64,000 bases of DNA from a bacterium (GTDB taxonomy: Bacteria; Chloroflexota; Dormibacteria; Dormibacterales; Dormibacteraceae), in contig SCQL01000009.1 in NCBI GenBank assembly GCA_004299235.1, positions 181,259 through 245,258 of the forward strand, read 5' to 3'. Within the stretch, counting starts at the first letter, position 1. The number at the start of each line of letters is the position of its first letter. Of this stretch, positions 9,159 to 18,964 are shown piece by piece. Below the pieces are notes generated by a model, which was given only the letters and a program-made list of their open reading frames with translations, ran no database searches and was not told where the DNA came from. The translations under genes and the position numbers were made by a program.

Positions 9159-10024
9159 CGCCGCCCGGGGTCGGCGGCGGCTCCGCCCCCCCATCCCGGC
9201 CCTCCCTCCTGCGGGGCAAGGGCCATGGGCTCAGGCGTACCGCCCAAGTCGGGCCGGCCGCCGAAGCGCCGCACGCGCCCGGCGTAGTCCGCGATCGCCG
9301 CCTTCAGGTCGTCGAGATCGAAGTCGGGCCACAAGGTTTCGGTCACCAGCATCTCCGCATAGGCCCCCTGCCAGAGGAGGAAGTTGCTCACGCGTCTCTC
9401 ACCGGCCGTGCGGATGATGAGGTCGGGGTCGGGGAGGTCGGGGTTGTACAGGCGCGAGGCGATGGCCGCTTCGTCGATATCGCCCGCCGCCATTCCGTCG
9501 GCCACCAGCTGCCGCACCGCGTCGACGAGCTCGGCGCGGCCGCCGTAGTTGAGGCAGACGTTGAGCACGCCGTTGGTGTTGCGAGCGGTCCGTGCCATCG
9601 CCTCGTCGATGCGCTCACGCATGCGGGGGGAAAGCTCGTCGCGGCGGCCGCTGACCACGATACGGACCCCACGCCGATGCATCTCGTCGATCTCTCGCTG
9701 CATCGTTTCGTGGAACAGCCGCATCAGCGCCCGAACCTCAGCGCGAGGCCTCGTCCAGTTCTCGGTTGAGAATGCGTAGACGGACAGCACCTCCACGCCG
9801 AGCTGCTCGCATCCCTCGAGCACTCGCTTGATCGCGCGCACGCCGGCCCGATGGCCGAAGCTGGTGGGCCGGCTGCGGCGGCGGGCCCAGCGCCCGTTCC
9901 CGTCCATGATGATCCCGATGTGCCGGGGAACCTGAGAGTCCAAGTCCCTCAAAGCGTACCCAGAGTGGCGCCCCGGGCCGGCGGTCGGCCGCGCCCAGCC
10001 AAGGTTCGCCGGGCGAGACGTCAC
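9155..10024 (-). CDS. uppS: Isoprenyl transferase (undecaprenyl diphosphate synthase family)
   Basis: Adds cis-isoprene units to build the polyprenyl diphosphate carrier for cell-wall synthesis. Motifs: HIGIIMDGNGRWA with the catalytic Asp at residue 41, the FSTENWTRP block, and the PDPDLIIRTAGERRVSNFLLW region (the usual SGE is AGE). 289 residues with a GTG start. The 34 residues before the first motif are longer than usual, so a later start is possible but none is obvious. 36 nt downstream of frr. Confidence 0.94.
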   Translation of the reverse strand: MTSRPANLGWARPTAGPGRHSGYALRDLDSQVPRHIGIIMDGNGRWARRRSRPTSFGHRAGVRAIKRVLEGCEQLGVEVLSVYAFSTENWTRPRAEVRALMRLFHETMQREIDEMHRRGVRIVVSGRRDELSPRMRERIDEAMARTARNTNGVLNVCLNYGGRAELVDAVRQLVADGMAAGDIDEAAIASRLYNPDLPDPDLIIRTAGERRVSNFLLWQGAYAEMLVTETLWPDFDLDDLKAAIADYAGRVRRFGGRPDLGGTPEPMALAPQEGGPGWGGGAAADPGRR

Positions 10025-10060
10025 ACCGGGGGCTCGGAGGATGCTGGTCCCCTCGCGCCT

Positions 10061-10618
10061 CTAGACCTCCATGACCTCGGACTCCTTGCGCGCCCCCAGG
10101 GCATCGATCCTCTCGATCTGGACTTCGGTGATCTTCTGCAGCCGGGCATGCGCGCGCTTGGAGTCGTCCTCGGCCACTTCGCCCGATTTCTGCATCTGGT
10201 CGACGCGGTGGATCTCGTCGCGCCGGACGTTGCGGATGGCGACGCGTGCCTCCTCCGCCTTCTGGCGGACGAGCTTCACGTACTCCCTGCGCCGCTCCTC
10301 CGTGAGCGGCGGGATGGGCACGCGGATGACCTGGCCGTCGCTCGCCGGGTTGAGACCCTGCTCGCTGGTGCGCAGCGCCTTTTCCACGGCGCCGATCTGG
10401 CTCCTGTCGTAAACCTGCACGACGAGCAGTCTCGGCTCCGGAGCACTGATCTGCGCCAGCTGGTTGAGTGGCGTGGAGGTGCCGTAGTAGGGGACCATCA
10501 CCTTGTCGATCAACGCGGGATTGGCCCGGCCGGTGCGAATGGTGGCGAGCTCCGCCGCGAAGTGGTCCACCGATTTGGCCATCTTCGCCTCGGCCTCCCG
10601 CAGGATGGGGTCGATCAT
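10061..10618 (-). CDS. frr: Ribosome recycling factor
   Basis: Splits post-termination ribosomes together with EF-G. 185 residues, full length, with the family helices ([20 protein letters not shown] and [19 protein letters not shown]). ATG overlaps the pyrH stop as ATGA. Part of the rpsB-tsf-pyrH-frr series. Confidence 0.97.
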   Translation of the reverse strand: MIDPILREAEAKMAKSVDHFAAELATIRTGRANPALIDKVMVPYYGTSTPLNQLAQISAPEPRLLVVQVYDRSQIGAVEKALRTSEQGLNPASDGQVIRVPIPPLTEERRREYVKLVRQKAEEARVAIRNVRRDEIHRVDQMQKSGEVAEDDSKRAHARLQKITEVQIERIDALGARKESEVMEV

Positions 10619-11358
10619 CCCGCCGCCGCCCCGACCAGGGTCCCGATCTCTTCGCCCAGGACGACCCGCTCGATGTTGCCCGGCACCAGCAGATTGAACA
10701 CCACGATCGGCACATCATTGTCCATGCACAGGGTCAGCGCCGTGTTGTCCATGACCTCGATGCCACGGTTGAGCACCTCGAGATAGCCGAGGCGCTCGAG
10801 CTTGACCGCGGTCGGGTCGCGCTTGGGGTCGGCGGTGTAGACGCCGTCCACCTTGGTCGCCTTGAGGATCACGTCGGCCTCGATCTCCACCGCCCGCAGC
10901 GCAGCGGTGGTGTCGGTGGTGAAGTACGGGTTGCCGGTGCCGGCGGCGAGGATGACCACCCGGCCCTTCTCGAGATGGCGCACCGCGCGCCGGCGGATGT
11001 ACGGCTCGGCCACCTGGGGCATCTGGATGGCGGTCATGGTGCGCGCCGGGATGCCCGTGCGCTCCAGCGCGTCCTGCAGCGCCAGGGCGTTGATGACCGT
11101 GGCCAGCATTCCCATGTAGTCGCCCGTCGCGCGATCGAAGCCGCGCTCGCTGGCGGCCAGGCCGCGAAAGATGTTGCCCCCACCCACGACGAGCGCGGTC
11201 TGCACGCCCATCTCGTGCACGCGTTTGACCTGGATCGCGATCGTCTGCACGACTTCGAGGTCGATGCCGTAGTCGCGCGCGCCGCCGAGGGCTTCACCGC
11301 TCAACTTGAGCAGAACGCGGTTGTACTTCGGCGAGCGATCCCCCACTTCTTGCGTCAT
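10615..11358 (-). CDS. pyrH: UMP kinase
   Basis: Phosphorylates UMP to UDP (bacterial amino-acid-kinase fold, hexameric). The 247 residues contain [22 protein letters not shown] and the C-terminal [16 protein letters not shown] start at ATG 11358 (MTQEVGD). The open frame continues 21 codons upstream to 11421, but that extension encodes a repeated basic peptide created by an exact direct repeat (11358-11405) and lies in the tsf-pyrH spacer. Terminates in an ATGA overlap with frr. Confidence 0.95.
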   Translation of the reverse strand: MTQEVGDRSPKYNRVLLKLSGEALGGARDYGIDLEVVQTIAIQVKRVHEMGVQTALVVGGGNIFRGLAASERGFDRATGDYMGMLATVINALALQDALERTGIPARTMTAIQMPQVAEPYIRRRAVRHLEKGRVVILAAGTGNPYFTTDTTAALRAVEIEADVILKATKVDGVYTADPKRDPTAVKLERLGYLEVLNRGIEVMDNTALTLCMDNDVPIVVFNLLVPGNIERVVLGEEIGTLVGAAAG

Positions 11359-11405
11359 GTGATAGTGCGCCCTGCGCGCGCCGTTGTGATAGTGCGCCCT
11401 GCGCG
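11358..11405. repeat. Exact 21-bp direct repeat in the pyrH leader
   Basis: Two identical 21-bp copies lie at 11358-11378 and 11385-11405, a 27-bp period, directly upstream of the pyrH ATG. On the minus strand each copy reads GCAGGG...CACTATCACA, so each carries a purine-rich block and an AT-rich TATCAC. The downstream copy abuts the start codon. It could duplicate a promoter or ribosome-loading element. Confidence 0.8.
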
Positions 11406-11449
11406 GGCCTGGCGGTCGCACGCCTTGCGCGAGCCGGCCGTCGGGCGGA

Positions 11450-12063
<614 letters not shown>

Positions 12064-12064
<1 letters not shown>

Positions 12065-12912
12065 TAGCGCACCTCCTCCTCGTCGGCGGCGGTGCCAATG
12101 AACTCCTCTTCCGAAACCGTCGGCAGGTAGTCCTCCTCATCTTCCAGGTACTCCTCGATCTCCTCGTATCGAGGCGTCTCGAGGAACTCGCGCTCCTCCA
12201 CCTCAGGCAGGATCTCGCCGCGTGCCTGCGCTTCCTGGCGACCATCCTGGCACGCGTCGGCGATCTTTCCGGTCAGCAGCTTGACGGCGCGGATCGCGTC
12301 GTCGTTGCCCGGGATGACGTAGGAGATCAGATCCGGGTCACAGTTGGAGTCGGTGATCGCAACGACCGGGATCTTGAGCCGGTTCGCCTCGGTGACCGCG
12401 ATGTGCTCCTTGCGGGGATCGACGACGTACAGAGCCCCCGGGAGCCGCTTCATGTCGGCGATACCGTCGAAATGGAACATCAGCCGGTCGAGCTCGTCCT
12501 GGAGGCGCTTCGCCTCCTTCTTCGTCATCTGCTCGAACTGGCCTTCCTGCTGCATCTTGCGGAGCCCCTGCAGGCGCTCGATGCGCTTCTTCACCGTGCT
12601 GAAGTTGGTCAGCATGCCGCCCATCCAGCGCCGGTTGACGAAGTACATGCCGCAGCGCGCGGCCTCGGTCTGGATGGTCTCCTGCGCCTGCTTCTTGGTG
12701 CCGACGAACAGCACCGGGCGCCCGCTGGCGGCAACGCCACGGACGAAGTCCCACGCCTCGTCGAGCAGCCGGACCGTCTTCTGCAGGTCGATGATGTGAA
12801 TGCCGTTGCGGGCCGTGAAGATGTAGGCCCGCATCTTCGGGTTCCAGCGGCTGGTCTGGTGGCCGAAATGGACACCTGCCTCCAGCAGCTGCTTCAGCGT
12901 TACTTGAGCCAC
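12064..12912 (-). CDS. rpsB: 30S ribosomal protein S2
   Basis: Small-subunit protein, first gene of the long minus-strand operon. 282 residues: core with [24 protein letters not shown] and [11 protein letters not shown], plus a C-terminal acidic tail of about 45 residues (rich in Glu, Asp and Tyr) longer than in E. coli. A GGGAGG Shine-Dalgarno lies upstream of the ATG, and a leader of roughly 105 nt carries a small hairpin. Confidence 0.97.
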
Positions 12913-12968
12913 GTTGGATTGCCTCCCTGTTGAACTTCCGCCCGGTTCCGGCCTTCTTGCGAAGGACA

Positions 12969-12981
12969 GGGGCTTTGCCCC
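12969..12981 (-). promoter_or_regulatory. Small GC hairpin in the rpsB leader
   Basis: Five-bp stem GGGGC / GCCCC with a 3-nt loop between the predicted rpsB promoter and its Shine-Dalgarno. S2 autoregulates its own leader in several bacteria, so this may contribute. Without a T-run it is not a good terminator for the lipoprotein gene upstream. Confidence 0.3.
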
Positions 12982-13023
12982 GGACGTGCTAACTCAACCG
13001 CGCCGAGCGCGACTGGCCAAGGG

Positions 13024-13052
13024 AGTATACCCACTCACAGGCCCCCGGGAAA
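13024..13052 (-). promoter_or_regulatory. Probable sigma-70-type promoter of the rpsB operon
   Basis: TTTCCC (13052-13047), 17-bp spacer, TATACT (13029-13024) on the minus strand. It overlaps the last codons of the upstream lipoprotein gene and gives a leader of about 105 nt ahead of rpsB. One of the few spots here with both hexamers recognisable. Confidence 0.5.
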
Positions 13053-14120
13053 CCGGCCGGCGCAGACGCCGCTGGCGTCCAGCGGGGTCGCGGCGCCGGA
13101 GGGCAACGTGATCACCGCGTCGGGGGCGAGCAGATGGTCCTCGTCGATCCACAGGCAGGCCATGTGTCCGGGGGTCGTCACCGAGGAGCTGCCGTCGACG
13201 CTGAAGGCGGTCGTGGCCGGCGACGGGTCGCCCATTCCCCCGCTGCCGGCAGCTGCCAGCCGTTGACCTGAGGGCGAGAGCTCCGCCTGCCCGACCTGCG
13301 TCGCGACCATCGCTTTGAGCTTTCCCGTCCAGTCGTAGATGCGCGCCTGCGTGGAGTCCACGCAGGCGACCCCGGCGGCCGAGGGCCAGATGCTGGGGAC
13401 GCAGCCGACGTTGCCGATCGTCGCCTGCCGCGCCCCGGTCGCCGCGTCGACGACATGCCATTCCTGGGGATACGGGACCTGCTCGAAGGTGCACGCCGCC
13501 CATACCGCCATGACCAGCCGGCCCTGACGCCACCCCATCGGCCACAGCGTGGTCGCGCCCTTGCCTTCGGGCACGCTCGCCCTGTAGATGTCCACGTGGT
13601 GGCCGCGGCCATGCAGGTCTTCGACGTACAGCCTCAGCCCGATGGCGCTCGCCGCCGACATGTCCTCGACCACGACGGCGATCCGTTGGTCGTCCGGGCT
13701 GACCGAGAAGAAGCTGATGGTCGTCGCGCCGCCCGGGACCGTGGTCGCGTCGCCCGTGCGGCCGTCGGGGCTCAGGTAGCGGATGTGCGTGTCACCGTCA
13801 CGAAAGAACACCTCGTCTGAGGTGGCGCTCACCGGCGGCTGCAGCACCGCGCCCACGCCCTGACCGCAAGACTGGAAGGACGGTGCGGCGACCGTCGCGC
13901 TCGCCGCGACGCCACCATCGGGGCGGATCACCTCGAGGGTTCCCGCCGAAAGCAGGAGCCCGTAATGCGGCGCCTGCGGAGACGGGCCTGCACCCGGGGA
14001 AGCGCCGGCCACCCGGCTCGACGACGCGCTCGGGTACGGGCTGTGCACCGTCGAAATCGCCACCTGGCCGCAGGAGAGCGTCAGCAGCGTTGCGCCCGCC
14101 AGAAGCGCCCGTGCTCTCAT
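13035..14120 (-). CDS. Putative lipoprotein with beta-propeller-like repeats, function unknown
   Basis: 361 residues beginning with a lipoprotein signal peptide (RARALLAGATLLTLSC, lipidation Cys near residue 18), then a Ser/Ala/Pro-rich linker. The secreted body has spaced repeats of the kind seen in beta-propellers (SPDGRTGDA, SPDDQRIAVVVED, WHVVDAATGARQA, IYDWTGKL, ELSPSGQRLAAAG). No catalytic motif is recognised. I start at ATG 14120 rather than the much longer open frame, whose extra part is the antisense-frame shadow of topA. It lies 49 nt after topA and its 3' end contains the rpsB promoter. Confidence 0.7.
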   Translation of the reverse strand: MRARALLAGATLLTLSCGQVAISTVHSPYPSASSSRVAGASPGAGPSPQAPHYGLLLSAGTLEVIRPDGGVAASATVAAPSFQSCGQGVGAVLQPPVSATSDEVFFRDGDTHIRYLSPDGRTGDATTVPGGATTISFFSVSPDDQRIAVVVEDMSAASAIGLRLYVEDLHGRGHHVDIYRASVPEGKGATTLWPMGWRQGRLVMAVWAACTFEQVPYPQEWHVVDAATGARQATIGNVGCVPSIWPSAAGVACVDSTQARIYDWTGKLKAMVATQVGQAELSPSGQRLAAAGSGGMGDPSPATTAFSVDGSSSVTTPGHMACLWIDEDHLLAPDAVITLPSGAATPLDASGVCAGRFPGGL

Positions 14121-14133
14121 GGCCTCAGCAACC

Positions 14134-14139
14134 ACCGTA
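14134..14139 (-). promoter_or_regulatory. Candidate -10 box (TACGGT) of the lipoprotein gene
   Basis: TACGGT ends 13 nt before ATG 14120, implying a leader of about six nt. It fits the TAnnnT pattern of this window. It lies in the short topA-lipoprotein spacer. Confidence 0.35.
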
Positions 14140-14169
14140 TTCCCGAACGTTACGCGAACGCCTTGCGGT

Positions 14170-16440
14170 CTAGGCCTCGGCCTTCTTGGCCCCCTTCGGA
14201 CCCGGGCACTTGGGGTAGTCGGAGCAGGACTTGAACGTCCCGTACCGGCCGCGCCGCTCCACCATCGGCTTGCCGCACACCGGGCACGGCTCGTCCAGCA
14301 TTTTGGGGCCCTCGCGCGTCTTGCCGTCCTTGCCGATGTTGGCGCGGTACTTGCACTCGGGATAGCGGGAGCAGGCGACGAACGGCCCGTACCGCCCGGT
14401 GCGCTCGACGAGTTGCCCCTCCCCGCACTGCGGGCACTTTTCGCCGGTCGGTTTGGCCTCGGTCTGCGAGGCGTCGCGCTTGATGTACTTGCAATCCGGG
14501 TACCCGGAGCAGCCGACGAACTCGCCGTATCGGCCGGAGCGCAGCTGCAGCGGCTTGCCGCACAGCGGGCATGCCTCTTCGAGCAGTTTCGGTGGCGGCG
14601 GTTCGCCGTCCGGTGTGAGCGCCCGGCGGAACTTGCACTTTGGGTATCGCGAGCAGCCCATGAACGGGCCGAACCGGCTGGCCTTGAGCACCAGGTGGCC
14701 CTCGTGACACAGAGGACACACCTCATCGGTGTCGGCGGGCATGGCCTCTTCCGCGGCGCTGAGCATGCGCTGCAGCGGGCCGTAGAAATCGCTGACCACC
14801 GGCACCCATTCCTGGTTCCCGTGTTCGACCTCGTCGAGCCGCTTCTCCAGCGTCGCCGTGTAGTCGTCGTCGGAGATGACCTTGAAGTGGTCGACCATGA
14901 TCGTGTTGACGGCCTCGCCGATCCGCGTCGGATGCAGCCTGCGCTCCTTCAGCTCGACGTAGCCGTGGTCCTTGATGGTTTCGACGATCGGGGCGTAGGT
15001 GGAGGGCCGGCCGATGCCTCGCTGCTCGAGCTCCCTGATGAGCGTCGCCTCCGAGTAGCGCGGCGGCGGCTGGCTGAAGTGCTGCTCAGGCTTGAGCCCG
15101 TGATCGTCGAGCGCCTCGTCTGCCGCCAGCTCGGGCAGGTCAGGCTCCTCCTTCTCATCGCGCGGCCACACCTTGTAAAAGCCATCAAACGCCAGCACCG
15201 AGCCGTTGGCGCGAAAGATGTACTCGCCGCCCTCGATCTCGGCCTGCGTCTGGTCGTAGACGGCAGGCGCCATCCGGCTCGCCACGAACCGCCGCCAGAT
15301 GAGCTCGTACAGCTTGAGCTGGTCCGGGTTCAGGTGCTGCCTGATCGACTCCGGCGTGCGATTGACATCGGTGGGCCGGATCGCCTCGTGCGCATCCTGC
15401 GCCCCGGGGCTCGACTTGACGGCCCTCGCGGTCCCGATGTACTTGTCGCCGTGCTTCTCCTTGATCCAATCCTTGACCTTGCTCTCGGCATCGGCGGAGA
15501 TCCGGGTCGAGTCGGTGCGCATATAGGTGATCAGTCCGGTTGATCCCTCGTCGCCAAGCTCAATGCCCTCGTAAAGCTGCTGAGCGGTGCGCATGGTGCG
15601 CCGCGGCGCGAAACGCAAGCGGCTCGAGGCGTCTTGCTGCAGAGTCGAGGTGATATAGGGCGCGTTCGAGCTCTTCGTCCGGCGCTTTTTCTCCACGCCC
15701 ATGACTCGGTAGCTCGCGCCCTCGAGCCGGCGCACGATGGCCTGCGCCTCGGCTTCGGTGCGGACCTCGAACTTGACGTCGCCACCGCCTTCCGGCGGCG
15801 CCGTGCGGGGGCGGTTGAGCCGGGCGAGGAAATGCTGGCCGCTCGCCTGCTTGGCGAGCTCGACGTCGATCGTCCACGACTCGACCGGGACGAACTTTCG
15901 GATCTCATCCTCTCGGTCGCAGACCAGCCGGAGGGCGACCGACGACACACGGCCGGCGCCGATGCCCTTCTGCACCTTGCTCCACAGGAACGGGCTCAGC
16001 CGGTAGCCGACGAGCCGGTCGACGACCCGGCGCGCCTGCTGGGCGTTGACCAGTCGCATGTCGATCTCGCGGGGAGACTCCAACGCCCTGCGGACCGCCT
16101 CCGAGGTGATCTCGTGGAACTCGATCCGCTTCGGTGAGCGAAGATTCAGGACCTCGGAGAGATGCCAGGCGATCGCCTCCCCCTCACGGTCCGGGTCGGA
16201 CGCGAGGATGACTTCGGTGTCCGCTTTGGCCGCCGACCGAAGCTCCGTGATCGTCTTCCGCCGGCTCTCGACCACCTCGTAGCGAGGCTTGAAGCCGGCT
16301 TCCACGTCCACGGCGATCTCCTTCTCGGGCAGGTCGCGGACGTGGCCCATCGAGGCGCGGACGTCATAGCGGTCACCGAGAAACCGCTTCAGAGTCCTCG
16401 CCTTGGCGGGGGATTCGACGATGATCAGACCCTCGGGCAC
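14170..16440 (-). CDS. topA: DNA topoisomerase I (type IA) with four C-terminal zinc fingers
   Basis: Relaxes negative supercoils through a 5'-phosphotyrosine intermediate. TOPRIM domain at the N-terminus (IIVESPAKARTLKRFLG, ASDPDREGEAIAWHL), active-site Tyr at about residue 306 in GLITYMRTDSTR, and four Cys4 zinc-ribbon repeats at about 570-750 (CPLC, CPLC, CPQC and CPVC starts, each with a CSxYPxC-type second half). 756 residues. The start is GTG with a GGAGG site 4-5 nt upstream. Confidence 0.97.
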   Translation of the reverse strand: MPEGLIIVESPAKARTLKRFLGDRYDVRASMGHVRDLPEKEIAVDVEAGFKPRYEVVESRRKTITELRSAAKADTEVILASDPDREGEAIAWHLSEVLNLRSPKRIEFHEITSEAVRRALESPREIDMRLVNAQQARRVVDRLVGYRLSPFLWSKVQKGIGAGRVSSVALRLVCDREDEIRKFVPVESWTIDVELAKQASGQHFLARLNRPRTAPPEGGGDVKFEVRTEAEAQAIVRRLEGASYRVMGVEKKRRTKSSNAPYITSTLQQDASSRLRFAPRRTMRTAQQLYEGIELGDEGSTGLITYMRTDSTRISADAESKVKDWIKEKHGDKYIGTARAVKSSPGAQDAHEAIRPTDVNRTPESIRQHLNPDQLKLYELIWRRFVASRMAPAVYDQTQAEIEGGEYIFRANGSVLAFDGFYKVWPRDEKEEPDLPELAADEALDDHGLKPEQHFSQPPPRYSEATLIRELEQRGIGRPSTYAPIVETIKDHGYVELKERRLHPTRIGEAVNTIMVDHFKVISDDDYTATLEKRLDEVEHGNQEWVPVVSDFYGPLQRMLSAAEEAMPADTDEVCPLCHEGHLVLKASRFGPFMGCSRYPKCKFRRALTPDGEPPPPKLLEEACPLCGKPLQLRSGRYGEFVGCSGYPDCKYIKRDASQTEAKPTGEKCPQCGEGQLVERTGRYGPFVACSRYPECKYRANIGKDGKTREGPKMLDEPCPVCGKPMVERRGRYGTFKSCSDYPKCPGPKGAKKAEA

Positions 16441-16557
16441 AGCACCTCCAACATGGCCCTCGGCCCCTCCGGGTGAGACCCGGCGAGGAGAGGGCGCCTC
16501 CTGGTTATTTCCGACCGGCCGGCTTGCTGCCGGGGCTCCGGTCTGAGGCGCGCAATC

Positions 16558-17403
16558 CTACGCCCGTTGTTTGCCGCGACGCAATGCCCGAATGTAGCCG
16601 TCCTGGTGACGGCGCACTGCGCCGTCGAGCTCGAGCGCGGTCAGCCGCCCGAGCACCTCGGCGACGGGCAGCTGCAGCTTTCGGGCGATCTCCGCTGCGC
16701 TCAGGGCCAGGACGTCCGAGAGATGCGCAAGGATGCCGTCACGCTCGGCCGGCAGGCCAAAACCGAGACGGCTCGGGGCCGCCAGGGGGTCGTCCAGGAC
16801 CTCCCGCACGAGGCCCAGCAGCGCCAGCACGTCACGCGCGTTTTGCACGAGCCCGGCGCCGTCGCGAATCAGGGCGTGGGTGCCCACCGACAGCGCGGAG
16901 AAAACGCTGCCCGGCACCGCCATTACCTCTTTATGCAGGTCGAGCGCGGCTTCGGCCGTGATGAGCGCGCCTGAGCCCTCCGCCGCCTCGACGACGACGA
17001 CAACGTCCGCCAGCGCCGCCATCGTGAAGTTGCGTGCGGGAAAGTTGTGACGCCGCGGCGCGGTCCCGTCCGGAAACTGGCTGACCAGCGCTCCGCCGGC
17101 GGCGATGATCTCCTCGGCCAGCCGGCTGTGCGCGGCTGGATAGACGACGTCGACGCCCGTGCCCATGACGGCGACGGTGATGCCGCCGCCGTTGAGGGCG
17201 CCGCGATGGGCGGCGGCGTCGACGCCGAGGGCCAGGCCGCTGATCACGACCACCCCGGCGCGGGCCAGGTCCGCACCGAGCTGCTCGGCGACGGCCTCAC
17301 CGTAAGGTGACGGGCGGCGCGAACCGACGATCGCGACCCGCGGCCCCTCGGGGGGCGGCCACCGGCCGCGAGCACGCAACGCCGGTGGTGCTTCAGGCGG
17401 CAA
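16558..17403 (-). CDS. dprA: DNA-processing protein DprA (lacking the N-terminal domain)
   Basis: Loads RecA on incoming single-stranded DNA during transformation. The Rossmann-like core is complete: VAIVGSRRPSPYG, VISGLALGVDAAAH, VMGTGVDVVYPAAH, FPARNFTMAALAD and GSGALITAE. A C-terminal winged-helix-like part follows (about 215-275). The usual first 80-100 residues (SAM/HhH-like domain) are absent: 281 residues in all. The start is TTG, overlapping comM by 11 nt. The neighbour comM is a second competence-linked gene. Confidence 0.9.
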   Translation of the reverse strand: MPPEAPPALRARGRWPPPEGPRVAIVGSRRPSPYGEAVAEQLGADLARAGVVVISGLALGVDAAAHRGALNGGGITVAVMGTGVDVVYPAAHSRLAEEIIAAGGALVSQFPDGTAPRRHNFPARNFTMAALADVVVVVEAAEGSGALITAEAALDLHKEVMAVPGSVFSALSVGTHALIRDGAGLVQNARDVLALLGLVREVLDDPLAAPSRLGFGLPAERDGILAHLSDVLALSAAEIARKLQLPVAEVLGRLTALELDGAVRRHQDGYIRALRRGKQRA

Positions 17404-18904
17404 GGTCGTGCAGCCGGTAGCCGAGCGCCTCGAGAATGTGACGCTCGCCGATGTTCGCCGCCCCCTCGAGGTCGGCCGACGTGCGGGCGACCCTCCAGGC
17501 GCGGTGGAACCCTCGAGCCGTCAGACCCCGCTGCTCCGACCACCGCTCCAGCGTCCGGCGCGAGGCCGGCTCGAGGCCGGCCAGCTGTCGCAGGCGCATG
17601 GGTTTCAGCTGCGCGTTCAGGCAGCCTTGCCGCGCGAGCTGGCGGCGCCTGGCCGCCAGGACCCGCTCGCGGACCTGCGACGACGATTCCCCCTGCGGCT
17701 CGGAGGCCAGGGTCTCGAGCCTCACGCGCCTGACGCCGACCTTCAGATCGATGCGATCGAGCAGGGGACCGGACAGCTTGCGCTGGTACGTGTCGATCAG
17801 GGCCGGGGTGCACCGGCACGCCCTCAGCCCGTCGCCGGCCCACCCGCAGGGGCACGGATTGGTCGCCGCCACGAGCACGAACCGCGCGGGATAGACGACC
17901 GAGCCGCCCGACCGCGTGATGCCGACCCGGCCGGACTCGAGCGGTTGGCGCAGCGCCTGGAGCACCGGGGCCTGGAACTCCGCCAGCTCATCCAGGAAGA
18001 GAACTCCGTGATGCGCGCGGCTGATCTCGCCGGGCAGCGCCAGCCCTGCCCCGCCGCCGATCAGGCCGGCCATCGAGACGCCGTGGTGCGGCGCCCGAAA
18101 CGGCCGGTGCCAGTCCAGCGGGCGATTGGCGGGAAGCTCGCCAAGCAGGCTCCGCACCTGCGCCACCTCGAGCGCTTCCTCCAGCTCCAGCGGCGGGAGG
18201 ATCCCCGGCAGGCAGCGGGCCAGCATGGTCTTCCCCGCGCCCGGCGGGCCGCTCAGCAGAAGGTGGTGCCCGCCGGCGGCAGCGACCTCCAGCGCCCGCC
18301 TCGCCTCCTCCTGGCCGTGGACCTCGGCGAGGTCGTGCTCGGCGCCACCGCCGCCCGGATCCAGCGCCGGCTCCGAGCGGGGTTGAGGTTCGATCCGCTC
18401 CTCCCCGAGGAGGTGGGCGACGACACCGGCAAGATGGGCGCACGGCACCACCTCGATCCCGTCCACCAGCGCGGCCTCGGCCGCATCGGCGGCCGGGACG
18501 AAGATGCGCTCGAAACCCAGCTGCCGCAGGCCTCGGGCCGCCACCAGCACTCCGTCGACGTGGCGCACCGCGCCATCGAGCGCGAGCTCGCCCAGGAACG
18601 CGGTCCGTGGCGGCGGTGGCTTGGCGGCCCTGGCGAGGGCGATGGCGACGGCGATGGGCAGGTCCAACGCGGTGCCCTCTTTGCGCAGCTCCGCCGGCGC
18701 GAGGTTGACGGTCAGGCGGCGCACCGGAAACTCCAGGCCGCTGTTGCGGATGGCGGAGCGGACCCGTTCGCGGGCCTCTTTGACCGAGGTCGCCGCCAGT
18801 CCGACGAGGAAGAACCTGACCTCGCCGCCGGCGATGTCCGCCTGGACCTCGACCCGCCGGACATCGAGACCGACGAGCAGGCAGGAGTCGACCGCGGCAA
18901 GCAC
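17393..18904 (-). CDS. comM: YifB family Mg chelatase-like AAA ATPase (ComM)
   Basis: Hexameric AAA+ helicase involved in branch migration of integrating DNA during transformation. N-terminal Lon-protease-like domain (LAPAELRKEGTALDLPIAV), Walker A GPPGAGKTMLARCLPG near residue 218, Walker B GVLFLDELAEF, and the Cys cluster NPCPCGWAGDGLRACRC with LIDTYQRKLSGPLLDRIDL. 503 residues. The GTG start has a TACGGT box just upstream. Confidence 0.94.
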   Translation of the reverse strand: MLAAVDSCLLVGLDVRRVEVQADIAGGEVRFFLVGLAATSVKEARERVRSAIRNSGLEFPVRRLTVNLAPAELRKEGTALDLPIAVAIALARAAKPPPPRTAFLGELALDGAVRHVDGVLVAARGLRQLGFERIFVPAADAAEAALVDGIEVVPCAHLAGVVAHLLGEERIEPQPRSEPALDPGGGGAEHDLAEVHGQEEARRALEVAAAGGHHLLLSGPPGAGKTMLARCLPGILPPLELEEALEVAQVRSLLGELPANRPLDWHRPFRAPHHGVSMAGLIGGGAGLALPGEISRAHHGVLFLDELAEFQAPVLQALRQPLESGRVGITRSGGSVVYPARFVLVAATNPCPCGWAGDGLRACRCTPALIDTYQRKLSGPLLDRIDLKVGVRRVRLETLASEPQGESSSQVRERVLAARRRQLARQGCLNAQLKPMRLRQLAGLEPASRRTLERWSEQRGLTARGFHRAWRVARTSADLEGAANIGERHILEALGYRLHDLAA

Positions 18905-18910
18905 GGGACG

Positions 18911-18916
18911 ACCGTA
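18911..18916 (-). promoter_or_regulatory. Candidate leaderless -10 box (TACGGT) of comM
   Basis: TACGGT ends 6 nt before GTG 18904, so transcription would begin at about the start codon. It is located in the 60-bp spacer after the hydrolase gene. Confidence 0.45.
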
Positions 18917-18964
18917 GCGGTCGGGCCGCCCGATGGCAGCCCAGGCTGTTAAGGGCCTAAACCC

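Noticed and set aside
13035..14726. A 563-codon frame covering the lipoprotein gene and the end of topA
   Set aside because: The first 202 codons are a shadow of topA in another frame (Cys/Arg/Ser-rich). A lipoprotein signal begins at ATG 14120.
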